Positions 1 through 9,311 of a DNA stretch of 64,000 nucleotides are shown piece after piece. The notes under the pieces were generated by a model. It was given only the letters and a program-made list of their open reading frames with translations, was not told where the DNA came from and made no database searches. Made by a program: the position numbers and the translations under genes. Position 1 is the first letter of the stretch. Every line of letters starts with the position of its first letter. Origin of the DNA: Hermatobates lingyangjiaoensis. Taxonomy: Eukaryota > Arthropoda > Insecta > Hemiptera > Hermatobatidae. Where the stretch lies: assembly GCA_026182355.1 (NCBI GenBank), contig JAPFBL010000605.1:62001-126000 (forward strand), written 5' to 3'.

Positions 1-1330
1 GACCTTATCAATAGTCACCATCAGGAGAAGAAGTAGAACGATGAGAATACATCAATCAACTAAAGAGAGGTTTCATGGAAGTCCAGGTTAGCAGAAGTGA
101 GAGATACTTATCCAGTAATAGTTATCAAATTTATTAACTTAAGAACTTAAAAACGTAAGTTTTTATTATAACGACAAAGGACATTTTGGCCTTAGTGTGC
201 ATTGAGTCCGTAAGAACTATTAGGCTCTCAGACTGAAAATAAAGAATAAATAATAGTTTGTAATGAAGTAATTAAAAGTAGCGTTGCATCTCAAATATGA
301 CTTTTTTTATAATCTTTTAATGCTTAACAAACTAATACACCTGTTCAACTCCATTCTTATTGACAAGTTTTGTAAGTTTATGTAAATATTTTCTATGTAA
401 ACTTAGAGATATTAGCATTATTTCAAGTTGAGTTTATTGTTTTTAAGTACATATTGAATCATATAACAATCTACAATTCTTGAAATTTGCATAATAACCT
501 ACTAATATTTGATTGATTGTTTCTGAAAATGTTAATATTTTATAATGCAGTTTTCAAAACAAATAAAATTCACGAAATGTAATTTTTATTTTCTATTGTA
601 TTAATGTAAAAAAAAATAGTTAAAAATTACATACAACGGTGGTTTAAAAACATTGTACCTTAATGTTTTACAAGCAATTAATGACGTAGGGAGTAGTTAT
701 TCTTCAGAAACAGTACGTAATTTGTTTGCTTTACTTGAAAATAAGGGAACTATTAAATTATTTAGAATATTCCATTAATGTCCACTGGCTCGGTTAACAC
801 TTCAAGGTCATTGACCAGACCTGTGATGAAAGGGAATTCACACCTCTTATCGTGTCGCCTCAGTGCCTAATTTAAACAAAATCCAACAAGAAACAGATAA
901 CGGAAATAGAATTTTAATAGTTATGATCTTTCAAGATAATTGACACCTATATTATTTCTGAACCGGAATTTTTTTTAAAGACGTCATAGTTATATATGTA
1001 CTCGCACTGTTTCAAAAAAAATGAGGTTTATTTTATAATTTAAACGAATTACTTGGCTGTTTTCGTCGTATTAATTGATTAATCAAGAATTTTGATGATT
1101 ATTAAAGATCTTCTAAATGTAGCGACTGATTAACTTTAATTGGATGCTAGTACCAGAGTTGTTGTTTGTTTTGTGGGCTTCCTTGAAAACTAGTTGAATT
1201 AGAAGACGATTGAACGGAAAACACACTGGTTATTACTTTAATAATAATCTATGGACAGTTCTTCATTACAAACATTTTAGTAATGTCATAAATCTATTTT
1301 ACTAAAACACAACTGCATATATTCATCTAT
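1..1330. other. AT-rich flank, no gene seen
   Basis: I see no open frame of coding character, RNA gene or structured repeat here, only AT-rich sequence with short homopolymers. It lies upstream of the putative exchanger promoter near 6.5 kb. Confidence 0.5.
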
Positions 1331-1332
1331 CA

Positions 1333-1475
1333 ATGTCCAAACCACAATAAGAAATGAGAAAAAAGACTAAGATCTTTCAACTGTAAGAAGCTGTCTTCAT
1401 CAGAGTCAAATCTCAACTGACTGGGTAATTTGGACTCAGCTGTAATTTGACTCTGATTAACGAGTCCAAATATAA
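1333..1475 (-). mobile_element. PLE terminal module, AGATCT hammerhead class
   Basis: A minus-strand hammerhead-like motif lies at 1365-1407. It has flanking GACU/AGUC (stem I), CUGAUGA, a weakened stem II, GAAA and AGAUCU. A damaged plus-strand partner (CTGATTA core) follows at 1425-1475, so this is an eroded head-to-head pair. The outer arm carries the class's conserved tail (accacaataagaaatgag). Confidence 0.65.
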
Positions 1476-1805
1476 AATATCTGGCCTTGCCTGTTCAGTG
1501 TTTTATAAGATTAATAATTAAAAATCTGGAATGACTTAATGACGGAAATTAGCTTAAAATTATTATCCGTTTTGTAATATAGAACAGCAGAGTCTATTTT
1601 TTATACAATATTACCCAAAGATAATATCATTTGTAAACACATGAAAATATACATCATTTATTAAGTTTTGTTCAAGGGTGCAACATATAGGTTAATTAGA
1701 GTATTTTGTTAGACAAATCGATCATACCATGGAAAGCATAGAAATTATAAGGTTTGATTAGCGTAGATTTTATAAATATAAAATTTTATTCTTCTTACAT
1801 CTTAT

Positions 1806-2065
1806 ATGAGCTGTTTATTTTGAAAGTGGCCTAATTCCATTTTCCAAAAAAATTTAGCTAGCTATTTAAATAATTACATTTTTACGTTATCTTTACCTTT
1901 TGCAGCAAATTGTACAAAATTTATTTAAAATTACTAAGTTTTTTTATAACAAAAATTAGTTGATAAATAAAATGACAATATTTTTAAATTTTGTAAACGC
2001 AAACCCTTAAATATCTCGATTTTAACATAAATGGAATTAGGCCACTTTCAAAATAAGCGGCTCAT
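1806..2065. mobile_element. MITE-like element with 35-bp inverted ends
   Basis: Positions 1806-1840 and 2031-2065 are near-perfect inverted repeats beginning ATGAGC and reading into AAAGTGGCCTAATTCCAT. The roughly 190-bp interior is AT-rich and non-coding. The structure is that of a small non-autonomous DNA transposon. The superfamily is not clear because the flanking duplication is ambiguous in this AT-rich context. Confidence 0.6.
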
Positions 2066-2577
2066 ATTAAGTCGTGAAATCATTTAAAATTATTTCATTA
2101 AACCTCTAAACATCAATTTTATTTCAGTCTATTCAGTTAAAAAATTTCGAAGTCAACGTAAACAATGTAAATAAATGTAAACTAATCCGACAATTTTAGC
2201 AGGTGATTCATTAATCCAGGAATGAATATTCGGTTATTATTATTTCTGTTTGCGTTAATTGAAATTGTACCAATTTGCCAACCAGTAAAATCACAATCTT
2301 CATAAAGCATTACTTTCAGTATATTAAGCTGTGACTTATTATATTACATTAAGTAATAAATACGGTTTCCGTGTCGGGTATTGCCAGGAAATAGGATGTG
2401 GTTTTTTTAATGGGTCGGGCGGGACCCCCAACCTCACATACCCTGAGCAAGACGTCTTGCTAAGGGATCTGATGAACAAATTTTTCCACATCCTACGACG
2501 AAAAAAAAAAATTGAAATTGTACTATTTTTTTTTATAAATTGATAATCATTGTTATCATTATGATTACAAAGTACTA

Positions 2578-2610
<33 letters not shown>

Positions 2611-2678
2611 TCCAGCTATCATCTATTTTTTAATAATAAAAAAAAATTATTATTATTATTCGACTCCAGCTGGAGTCG
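2578..2678. repeat. (ATT)n microsatellite and short palindrome
   Basis: An ATT run occupies about 2578-2611. An 18-bp perfect palindrome, cgactccagctggagtcg, lies at 2661-2678. No gene is seen between 2073 and 3050. A short GC-richer patch at 2370-2485 resembles nothing I recognise. Confidence 0.6.
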
Positions 2679-3054
2679 AAGTCGGCTGTTGACAAATAGA
2701 GGATATATTATTTAAAGCAGTAATAAACATAAAAAGAAGGCTCTCAGAGTTAACATGATGGTTTAAATTATTAAAGATTAAAACTAGATATAAGTGAAAT
2801 AAAACGGATATTAAAAATAAGAAATTTAGGCGTATATTGGCGCTGCTTGTTTGATAGGAGGATGGGATAGGATTAAAACTGAATATTCTTTGACTATGAT
2901 TATTGTTTGACTACTGAATATCCGCCTGATTATTGACTACGTGCAAAATGAGTCAACAGGAGGATGTCAACAACAATTGATAGATTTGACCTCACAAAGT
3001 TTGATAGATTTTGTAAATTAAAAATCGAAGAAAAGTAACACAAAGACTATCGTC

Positions 3055-3215
3055 TTTAGGAGAGGACGTTAAGCCGTCGGTCTTGACGGCTCTTAACTTA
3101 ACTGTCTTAACTTGTCTTAACTGTACTCTTTTCAGGTACTTGTTAAAGATCTCTATTTGAAATGTACTTGACTTAGGCAAAATTTTAGGACTCCCAATGT
3201 AGAATCACGGATTAA
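3055..3215 (+). mobile_element. SINE body fragment (TTAGG-tailed family)
   Basis: This matches the central part of the tRNA-derived SINE seen complete at 27262-27595, in the opposite orientation. Shared blocks are gaggacgttaa, gttaaagatc and aggcaaaattttaggactc. The tRNA head and the TTAGG-type tail are missing, and the middle is diverged by small repeats (cttaactgtcttaact). Confidence 0.6.
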
Positions 3216-3289
3216 ACAAAAAGCCGGTAAACAGCTGACGTTATCACCCGCTAGGAAATCGGTTTAAACAATAAAAAAAAAAAATAAGC

Positions 3290-3610
3290 ACAAAAACTAA
3301 AGAAACACTCTTACAAACTCAAATTTTTGTGTAACTTGTCTTCAAGAGAAAATAGTAGTTCTACAGCGTGTTTGGTTCTGCGTCTCTCTTTTCTCCTGAA
3401 GGCGGATTACACGGAAATTTGAGTTTGTGTGTTTCTTTACTCTGTATATGACTTTTCTTCGATTTTGAACTTATGTATATATAATTAAAGTTACAGCTAG
3501 AGAACACAAGAAAAAGGACTAACACTCACGAATCTCGATAATTTCGGCGTCTTACCGTCTTCAGGAGAGAAGAAAAAAGAAAATAAAAAGGAGAAGGAAT
3601 GAAGGAACGG
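3290..3610. mobile_element. Cluster of AATTT-class hammerhead modules
   Basis: Three damaged motifs sit together: minus at about 3312-3350, plus at 3392-3430 (ctcctgaaggcgg...cggaaattt) and minus at 3531-3575 (CTGAAGACGG core). The first two form an inverted pair with matching outer arms. The plus copy ends in the class tail 'cgattttgaactt' next to TA-rich sequence. Confidence 0.6.
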
Positions 3611-3712
3611 AGACGTAAATGTGTCCACTGGCCGATATAAAACTGGCCAATATATATTTATATATATAAAACGTAAACATAAAACTGGCCGATATATATG
3701 TATATATATATA

Positions 3713-3836
3713 TATATATATTATTGAATTTGATAGCAGATTCTGCATTCACGATTTTCCTACTTATAGCTTCTATTTTCCTTACAATTCTCTTTTGAGA
3801 AGGTGATAATTGCCAAAGCAAACTAGCATACGACAT
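3713..3836 (-). pseudogene. PLE ORF N-terminal fragment
   Basis: The minus frame starts at ATG 3836 and reads MSYASLLWQ..., then a lysine-rich KIEAISRKIVNAES helix, then KFNN, and stops abruptly at a (TA)n tract. Penelope-like reverse transcriptases share this kind of N-terminus: basic helices, then FN-x(2)-C-L-x-E-G-L-L-P-x-Y-T-N. Only about 40 codons are present, so it cannot make an enzyme. A hammerhead motif lies about 75 bp upstream in the same orientation. Confidence 0.6.
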
Positions 3837-3911
3837 TCAGAAGGCTGAAACACTAAATAAACACTTCACTGGGGATAACTATTTTTAATTAAACACTACA
3901 CTAGATTAAAC

Positions 3912-3957
3912 TAAGATAACAAGCTTTCGGCCCCATGGGTCATCATCAGGTTCTTAA
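3912..3957 (-). ncRNA. Hammerhead-like motif, AGCT class
   Basis: On the minus strand: CUGAUGA, one extra U, a GC-rich stem II (GACCC...GGGGCC), GAAA, self-complementary AGCU, then U as the predicted cleavage nucleotide. The core is intact. It stands directly upstream of the PLE N-terminal fragment, the expected place for a pseudo-LTR ribozyme. Confidence 0.6.
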
Positions 3958-3960
3958 ACT

Positions 3961-3999
3961 ACATGCTTGAAAGAGGACTTGCTGCCAAAATACACTAAT
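3961..3999 (+). pseudogene. PLE N-terminal fragment, CLKEDLLPKYTN block
   Basis: Thirteen codons read TCLKEDLLPKYTN on the plus strand and run into TA-rich DNA. This is the conserved end of the PLE N-terminal segment, joined head-to-head to the minus-strand copy at 3713-3957. Confidence 0.6.
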
Positions 4000-4023
4000 A
4001 TACATACATACATATATATATAT

Positions 4024-4225
4024 ATATAAATCAAAACTTGAAATGGTCCAACAGGACTACTAGTTCACACAGGAAAGCTAACTGCAGTTGGCTTCAGCTA
4101 CTCAAAGGGACTACTTCTGCCCGATGACGACGACTGTCGAAATATCGTTGTGAGTCTTTTGTGTGTGTCTTTATTTGTTTTTTCTCTTTCCTGTGTGAAC
4201 TATATATATATATATATATATATAT
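4024..4225 (+). mobile_element. ATAT-class hammerhead module
   Basis: The plus motif at about 4112-4160 has CCGATGA (U4 changed to C), stem II GAC/GUC, GAAA, AUAU, C and GUUGUGAG. Its tail ends ctttcctgtgtgaac next to (TA)n. A short inverted copy of that tail precedes it. It is closely related to 47890-48170. Confidence 0.65.
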
Positions 4226-4619
4226 AGAATACTGTCCGTTAAAGTGTTATTTTTAGTCCACTTCAGTTTTACCAATGATAAGAGGTGTCAGCGTTTACAG
4301 AATTTGCTTACCTCAGCGACACGTTCAATCCGATAGTCCTCCTTACTAGGAACAAGATAACACTCTGCCCATCATCTGATTTATAACTCTTCTCTTTTCC
4401 ACTTCATTTCAATTTTTTTTTTATTTTGTGTACTTATAATTAATAACTGCTTCTATTCGTAAAATATTATTTCATAAAAGGTCGTGTAAAGTGGATGACT
4501 TGATATTAGCTGACTGGAAATAGAATACACTTCAATCACCAATAGATATTTATTAAATGGAAGTCGTCGCCATCTGTGTCCATAATGTAAAGCTGTTTTG
4601 ACGTTACCTTAAATCAGTG

Positions 4620-4905
4620 AAGATGAGTTGCGAGAAGATGAAAGCCAACTATATATATAGTTGGCTTTTGTTGGTTTTTTTGGTTGGGTTGGGTTTTTGA
4701 CTCTGATGAAGATGGCTTGTTACGGTTGAAAGATCTTAGTCTTTTTACCTTATTTCATATTGTGATTTGATCATTGTTATACATATCTATCAATAATCAA
4801 ACCACAATAAGAAAATGGGAAAACAAGGCTAAGATCTTTCAACCGTAACAAGCGGCCTTCGTCAGAGTCAAAAACCCAACTGTTATATGGTATACATATC
4901 TATAT
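4620..4905. mobile_element. Tail-to-tail AGATCT hammerhead modules
   Basis: A plus motif at 4699-4741 (CTGATGA) and a minus motif at 4827-4868 (CTGACGA) face each other through their 3' tails (tcatattgtgatttgatcat and its complement). Both keep GAAA, AGATCT and the flanking stem I bases. An 8-bp inverted repeat around tatatata lies upstream. Confidence 0.7.
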
Positions 4906-5035
4906 ATACGAGTTCAACATTCAAGAAGAGTAACACACAGAGAAAGGAAACACATTTACAGACTCAAAGTCTGTAAGTGTGTTTTCTTACTCTGGGTGTT
5001 ACTCTTCTTGAATTTTGAACTCGTATGGAGTCCAG
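4906..5035. repeat. Palindrome of AATTT-class module tails
   Basis: Two inverted copies of the tail (acgagttcaacattcaagaa, gagtaacacacagag, cttacagactcaaa) meet at about 4968. The ribozyme core is absent from both, so this is a head-to-head pair truncated just 3' of the cleavage site. Confidence 0.65.
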
Positions 5036-5059
5036 TTTGGATCGTCTTTCGTTTTATTA

Positions 5060-5280
5060 AATGATATATATATACTTCGAATAAAATGAAAGGTCCATGT
5101 GGACAATAAACACTTTAATACAGAGAAAAGAACACAGAAAGACACTACAGAACTCACTTCGATATTTCGACATGACGACGGATGTCGAAATATCGAAGTG
5201 AGTTCTGTAGTGTCTTTCTGTGTTCTTTTCTCTGTATTAAAGTGTATGCATATATATATATATATATGAATTAAAGACCA
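5060..5280. repeat. Palindrome of ATAT-class modules
   Basis: Arms of roughly 90 bp (cactttaatacagagaaaag ... ctcacttcgatatttcgaca) are inverted around about 5172. Both arms retain GTCGAAATATCGAAGTGAG but the CUGAUGA half is lost at the centre. A TA tract follows on the right. Confidence 0.65.
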
Positions 5281-5406
5281 CAATAAACAAATATATATTA
5301 GATACATTGTGGTTTTATATTGTGATTTATTGTGGTTTTATATTGTGATTTATTGTGGTTGTTTAATTCATATTTTATATCAAGAGTTATTGTTTATTAT
5401 TAATTG

Positions 5407-5409
<3 letters not shown>

Positions 5410-5467
<58 letters not shown>
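5410..5467. repeat. (TA)n microsatellite
   Basis: An uninterrupted TA run of about 58 bp directly abuts the last PLE codons of the minus-strand module at 5468-5695. It is among the longest of about two dozen TA tracts in the window. Confidence 0.9.
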
Positions 5468-5469
<2 letters not shown>

Positions 5470-5630
5470 GTATATTTGGGGAACAGTCCTTCATTTATAC
5501 ATGTGAGATTAAATTTTCTGCCCACTTTTGTCTTAATTAGTTTTCTGGATTTCTTTTCCAAATCTCGAAGTCTTACTTTCATTTCTTTGGGAACTAGGTG
5601 TAATAACTCACCATATGTTTTGTTGTCCAT
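5468..5630 (-). pseudogene. PLE N-terminal fragment (KTYGEL type)
   Basis: The frame from ATG 5630 reads MDNKTYGELLHLVPKE, then a basic helix (LRDLEKKSRKLIKTKVG), then KFNLTCINEGLFPKYTN, and runs into (TA)n. This is one of the best-preserved copies of the conserved PLE N-terminal block. It sits downstream of a PLE C-terminal fragment (5794-6081) and a hammerhead-like motif on the same strand, giving a PLE 3' end in the expected order. Confidence 0.7.
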
Positions 5631-5639
5631 TTTTTTATT

Positions 5640-5695
5640 TTTACCGACGTTCGGTCTTCTTCGACCATCTACTGGGTGATTTTAGAACACATACT
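5640..5695 (-). ncRNA. Degenerate hammerhead motif between PLE C- and N-terminal pieces
   Basis: The minus strand reads CAGTAGATGGTC...GACCGAACGTCGG. Stem II (GGUC/GACC) and the ACGU stem III survive, but the core is CAGUAGA and GAAA has become GAA. It is probably inactive. The related copies at 46983-47026 and 47238-47280 keep CUGAAGA. Confidence 0.5.
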
Positions 5696-5793
5696 ATTTT
5701 AAACTATTTAACATTTTTAACAAAAACTAAATTTTAACGCTCGACTAACAAAATATAAATGTAAACAATTAAACTGGCAGGTTGCAATTCCTG

Positions 5794-6081
5794 TTATACA
5801 CAGACAGGTGTGTCTTCAGTTTCTTCATTCCTTGTTGAATTTCCTATATGTAGAGGTTGGAATTGTCCCATGTGCAACTTCAATATGTTTGCAAAACTTG
5901 CAGTTTGATTATTGATACTTGGTCTCTTTTCCAAAATATTCAGGGCCTCTACAATACCTAATCTGCTGTGATCGCGTTCTTGATATAGTATTTCGGTATT
6001 GTTTGTAAGCATTTCCCTGGTCAGCTTCACTTTATGTAACCTTTCTGTGTGGTCCTTAGGTCCTCCTGCAGCTAGGTGCAT
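5794..6081 (-). pseudogene. PLE C-terminal fragment (end of GIY-YIG endonuclease region)
   Basis: The 95-codon minus frame contains ERDHSRLGIVEALNILEKRP followed by SINNQTASFANILKL, and ends ...DTPVCV-stop. PLE proteins are a reverse transcriptase followed by a GIY-YIG endonuclease, and their C-terminal tails carry a similar (R)L-x-I-x-EAL-x-I-x(2)-(K)P-x-IN-x-Q block. The reverse transcriptase and endonuclease core are absent, so it is a 5'-truncated 3' end. Downstream in the same orientation come a hammerhead relic, an ORF N-terminus and (TA)n. A short inverted copy of its own sequence (ataccgaaatactatatcaa) follows at about 6115. Confidence 0.65.
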
Positions 6082-6164
6082 CGTGAGGCGTCTGGAAAAA
6101 GTTGTGGTTATATTAATACCGAAATACTATATCAAGAACGCGATATGACACACACAGACGTCAT

Positions 6165-6285
6165 CGAAAAAACTTCATAAAAAGACTAATGGGACCTCAA
6201 AATATAATTCCATCAAAATCTTGAGATCAAATTTTTTCATATTTGAGATCAAGTACCACTATATTTTACTTTAAGCAAAGTAAAA
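6165..6285. repeat. End fragment of the TTACTTTACTATAAG element family
   Basis: This matches the right inverted terminus of the 54494-58026 element: acgtcatcgaaaaaact, gggacctcaaaa, aattccatcaaaatctt and a terminal ttttactttaagcaaagtaaa. It is diverged. Confidence 0.55.
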
Positions 6286-6499
6286 ATATAATTTCATATT
6301 ACACATAAATATTACTTAAAAGTAATTACTTTTCTTTTTTATGAGGGAAGCTGGAGATTACTTCTCCATATCGGTGAGTGTTTACATATTTTTCTGCTTT
6401 ACTATGAGTTCTTTGAGCTAAATTTATTATTAGATTATTTTATAATGAAATGTATGTTGCCGTTTATAGGTAATTTCTAGAAATGGGAAAGGAATAATA

Positions 6500-6682
6500 T
6501 TTAGAGATTTGGATAAGGAGTTCTTCTCCCACTGCTTCGATAGGCAAGTCGCGCGGTTGGCACAGTACCGCGTGCGCGATCCCTTGGACTCCACTCGGGG
6601 ACTCGGCTGTCCGTCCCGTCCGCCTCTCGCCTTGCCCCAGGGAGGGGGAGATCGTTTGCCGACCGGTCAGTCAGTTATAAGC
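6500..6682 (+). promoter_or_regulatory. CpG-rich 5' region of the putative exchanger gene
   Basis: About 6540-6665 is markedly richer in G+C and CpG than its surroundings (gcgcggttggcacagtaccg and what follows), as expected for a promoter or 5' UTR in an otherwise 30% GC region. No TATA box stands out. An upstream in-frame ATG at 6509 exists, but starting there would bury the signal peptide. Confidence 0.4.
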
Positions 6683-6794
6683 ATGAGGAGGCGGCTCGTG
6701 TGGCAGGCCGCTTGCCTTATTATAGTCTTCGCTAATCTTTCCTTTGTTCAACCTCATATAAAACAACACAGGACACTTATTCTCAAGACAACAG
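6683..6794 (+). CDS. Putative first coding exon (signal peptide) of Na/K/Ca-exchanger-like gene
   Basis: From ATG 6683 the frame reads MRRRLVWQAACLIIVFANLS then FVQPHIKQHRTLILKTT. This is a charged start, a hydrophobic core and a polar follow-on, typical of a signal peptide. A plausible donor (AACAG|GTACAA) follows 6794 and leaves phase 1. The exchanger exon at 48318 starts in the matching phase, and the join creates a Gly codon (LKTT-G-DGDNCT). K-dependent Na/Ca exchangers (SLC24/NCKX, including insect zydeco) have an N-terminal hydrophobic segment, then an extracellular loop, then a transmembrane bundle. Linking two exons 41 kb apart is inference. The exon could belong to another gene. Confidence 0.5.
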
Positions 6795-7294
6795 GTACAA
6801 AAAACACCAATTACTGTATATTTATAAACAATCAATCTTACTTCTCAGTATTATTCCCCTTAACAGATTCTCAGAAACAATTATCCTTTCATACATGCTT
6901 ATAAATTTCCACTTCATTTCAATTCCAACCAACTAGGAATACCACATCTCAATTTTATCAAAACTTTTGCCAGATATCGCTTCCCGATGGTAGAATTCTA
7001 GAATTTTGCATGGGTTCATAAAAAAAAAACAGAATGATCTTCAAGCTAAAAAAAAAAAAAAATTTTTCCTTTCAAAAGAAATTTATTGAAAATATCAAAA
7101 TTAATTCGTATTGTAATATCAAATTCAATATCAACTGGTGAATTGCATCCTCTAATAATTGCTCATAAATATGAGTTTTTATAAAGACCTTTCAGTTAAT
7201 TATATCTGGAAAATCTTCAACTAATAATTCCAACTTGTCACTTGCTAATACATTTTACGGGAGTTCTCTGATAAAAGCTAACTGATATATATAC

Positions 7295-7505
7295 CAATGA
7301 TCAAACCACAATAAGAAATGGGAAAACAAGACTAAGATCCTTTCAACCTAAACAAGCGGTTTTCGTCAGAGTCAAAAACCCAACTGACGAAGTTTTTTGA
7401 CTTTGACTCTGACGAAGACCGCTTGTTACGGTTGAAAGATCTTAGTCTTGTTTTCCCATTTCTTATTGTGGTTTGATCATTGATTGTTATTTCACGTGTT
7501 TATGT
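7295..7505. mobile_element. Palindromic AGATCT hammerhead pair
   Basis: A minus motif (7330-7373) and a plus motif (7405-7447) lie head-to-head with about 100-bp arms. The plus copy is intact: GACT, CTGACGA, A, GACCG/CGGTT stem II, GAAA, AGATCT, T and AGTC. The minus copy has one inserted C (gatcctttc). Tails end at (TA)n near 7518. Confidence 0.75.
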
Positions 7506-7544
7506 GAAATTGTTTTATATATATATATATATATATATATCTTT

Positions 7545-7692
7545 CGCGCTCCGTTCTTCGACGTGGAGAGATCTCTCTCACTTCGTCCTCTCTTCTAGTC
7601 TACTCCTGATGACGAACAACAGTTCAAAATATTGAATTCTGTAAGTGTTCTCTTTATTCTTTTTTCTGCTTCGTGCTTTGTGTAATTTGAAG

Positions 7693-7695
<3 letters not shown>
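7545..7695 (+). mobile_element. ATATT-class hammerhead module
   Basis: The plus motif at 7602-7645 has CTGATGA, C, GAAC/GTTC stem II, then AAAA in place of GAAA (G12 lost) and ATATTG. It is flanked by (TA)n on both sides. The intact relative is at 15352-15505. Confidence 0.65.
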
Positions 7696-7732
<37 letters not shown>

Positions 7733-7734
7733 CC

Positions 7735-8235
7735 ACAGTGTCTGTAAACCACACTGAAAATACAGAAATATGAGTAAGAAGTTTTGACCAAGTAACTTCT
7801 TCTTCTCAAAGTTTGAGAGTAGCTGAAACTAACTTATATAAATATATATGTCTCTAAACCACAGTGAAAATACAGAAATATGAGTAAGAAGTTCCGCAAT
7901 GAATAACAAACTTCGATGACAATGAATTATTCGTGTCGTTTATTTTATAGTTTGTAATGTATTTTTATATTGATATAGCTTCTCGGCCACTGATTTTTCA
8001 ATTTCACTTAAAGAGTTCTTGAGGCTTATGGTCATAAAAATTCAACTCCTGATTATATGCCAACGTTTTTGTTTTCTATTGGTTGGTATTCCGTGGATGT
8101 ATTTGTCTTGCTTTACTTATATTGTTAATAAATTCGTTTTTAGACTTGAAAATTCCAAATAACTTTTGGTAAAACGTTGGCATATAATCAGGAGTTGAAT
8201 TTTTATGGCCAAAATCCTCAAGAACTCCTTCTGTG
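7735..8235. repeat. Short duplication and inverted repeat
   Basis: Two diverged direct copies (accacactgaaaatacagaa, gagtaagaagtt) lie at about 7735-7790 and 7857-7900. An inverted repeat follows, with arms at about 8008-8070 and 8172-8230 (aactcctgattatatgccaa and its complement) and a 100-bp spacer. The inner edge carries TTTTGGTAAAACGTTGGCA, a possible eroded ACGTT hammerhead. Confidence 0.5.
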
Positions 8236-8589
8236 AACTTCTATTTTTATATATGTGTATAATTTGCCTATATAATTTTTTTCACTTTTGATTTTGTATT
8301 ACAAGAGCGATAAAAATAAACAGAAATAATGGTATTTCAAAACGGATAGTTACGTAATACTAATGATAAAAGCTTTCATCCAAACAATACATAAGTAAAC
8401 AACAAACAAATTTTCACTAAAGACGCACAAATATATTTTTTACTCAAATTACAAACATTTAATGTACATTAATAGAAACTCCTTGGTAAATCATTTTAAT
8501 ACATCTTAATATACGCTATTCAAATATGCTGTCACTTCTTAATTAGTGAGATTTAATCGTTTTTAATATGAAGCATTTCTCGGGTTTTT

Positions 8590-9167
8590 AGTAGTAGTAG
8601 TAGCAACCTTTAGATTGCAGTGACTGTTCCACAAGTGAACGCACACGTATAGACCGAACATTGGGCCCTTTGTGACAACACACTGTCAAGATTGATTCGA
8701 CATTGGGATTCCTAAATTTTGCCTAACTCAAAAGTATTTAGAGGAGGGTTCTTTAACAAGTACGTGACATCGTACAGGCTCGGGACCGACCCTGGTCGTG
8801 GAAGTTCCCCTCCTTGAGGTCCACCTCGGGCGTATCTCGAATGCTTGGTTTGCCTCTATCTTTAGAGGCAAAAAACTCTTAAAACTCTCTCTTTAGCTAG
8901 TACTCGTTGTCCCCGAGATGCGGTTAAAGAGCTTTGACGTATAAAAGGCATCAGTCTGTTCTTTTATTATCCGCGATATAGCTAAACAAGCACGTCACGC
9001 GAAATAATAATACCAAAACAGTCTTAACGTCCTCTCCGAGGGACGAAATGCTCAGATTTATTCACCTCTCACGTAAATATAATCGAGGGCTAGGTGGTTA
9101 TCGAACCCCAAACCTTCCAGTTCAGAGGAGATTACAATAACCACTGAGCTAACCTGGCCTCCTTCCT
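8590..9167 (-). mobile_element. tRNA-derived SINE, long variant
   Basis: Read on the minus strand from 9167, it begins with a tRNA-like head containing an A box (TTAGCTCAGTGG) and a B-box-like GGTTCGATAACC. The conserved SINE body follows. Relative to the copy at 27262-27595 it carries about 250 extra bases (roughly 8780-9028) in the body, either a nested insertion or a longer subfamily. No TTAGG tail remains; a GTAGTAGTAGTAG run lies at the 3' side. Confidence 0.65.
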
Positions 9168-9311
9168 AGCGTTTCTATTCTCTGTTCATTCTGATCTGTG
9201 ACTATAATAACTCCATCTTCACTTCTCAGATTATGGACAAATGGCCATCTCAATATGGACTGTACTACCCAAAAAATCACAAATTTTCTTTGATGAGCAT
9301 TACAATGGTGG

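Noticed and set aside
2331..2543. 70-codon open frame with a GC-richer centre
   Set aside because: No recognisable domain, ends in poly-T, no splice or promoter context.
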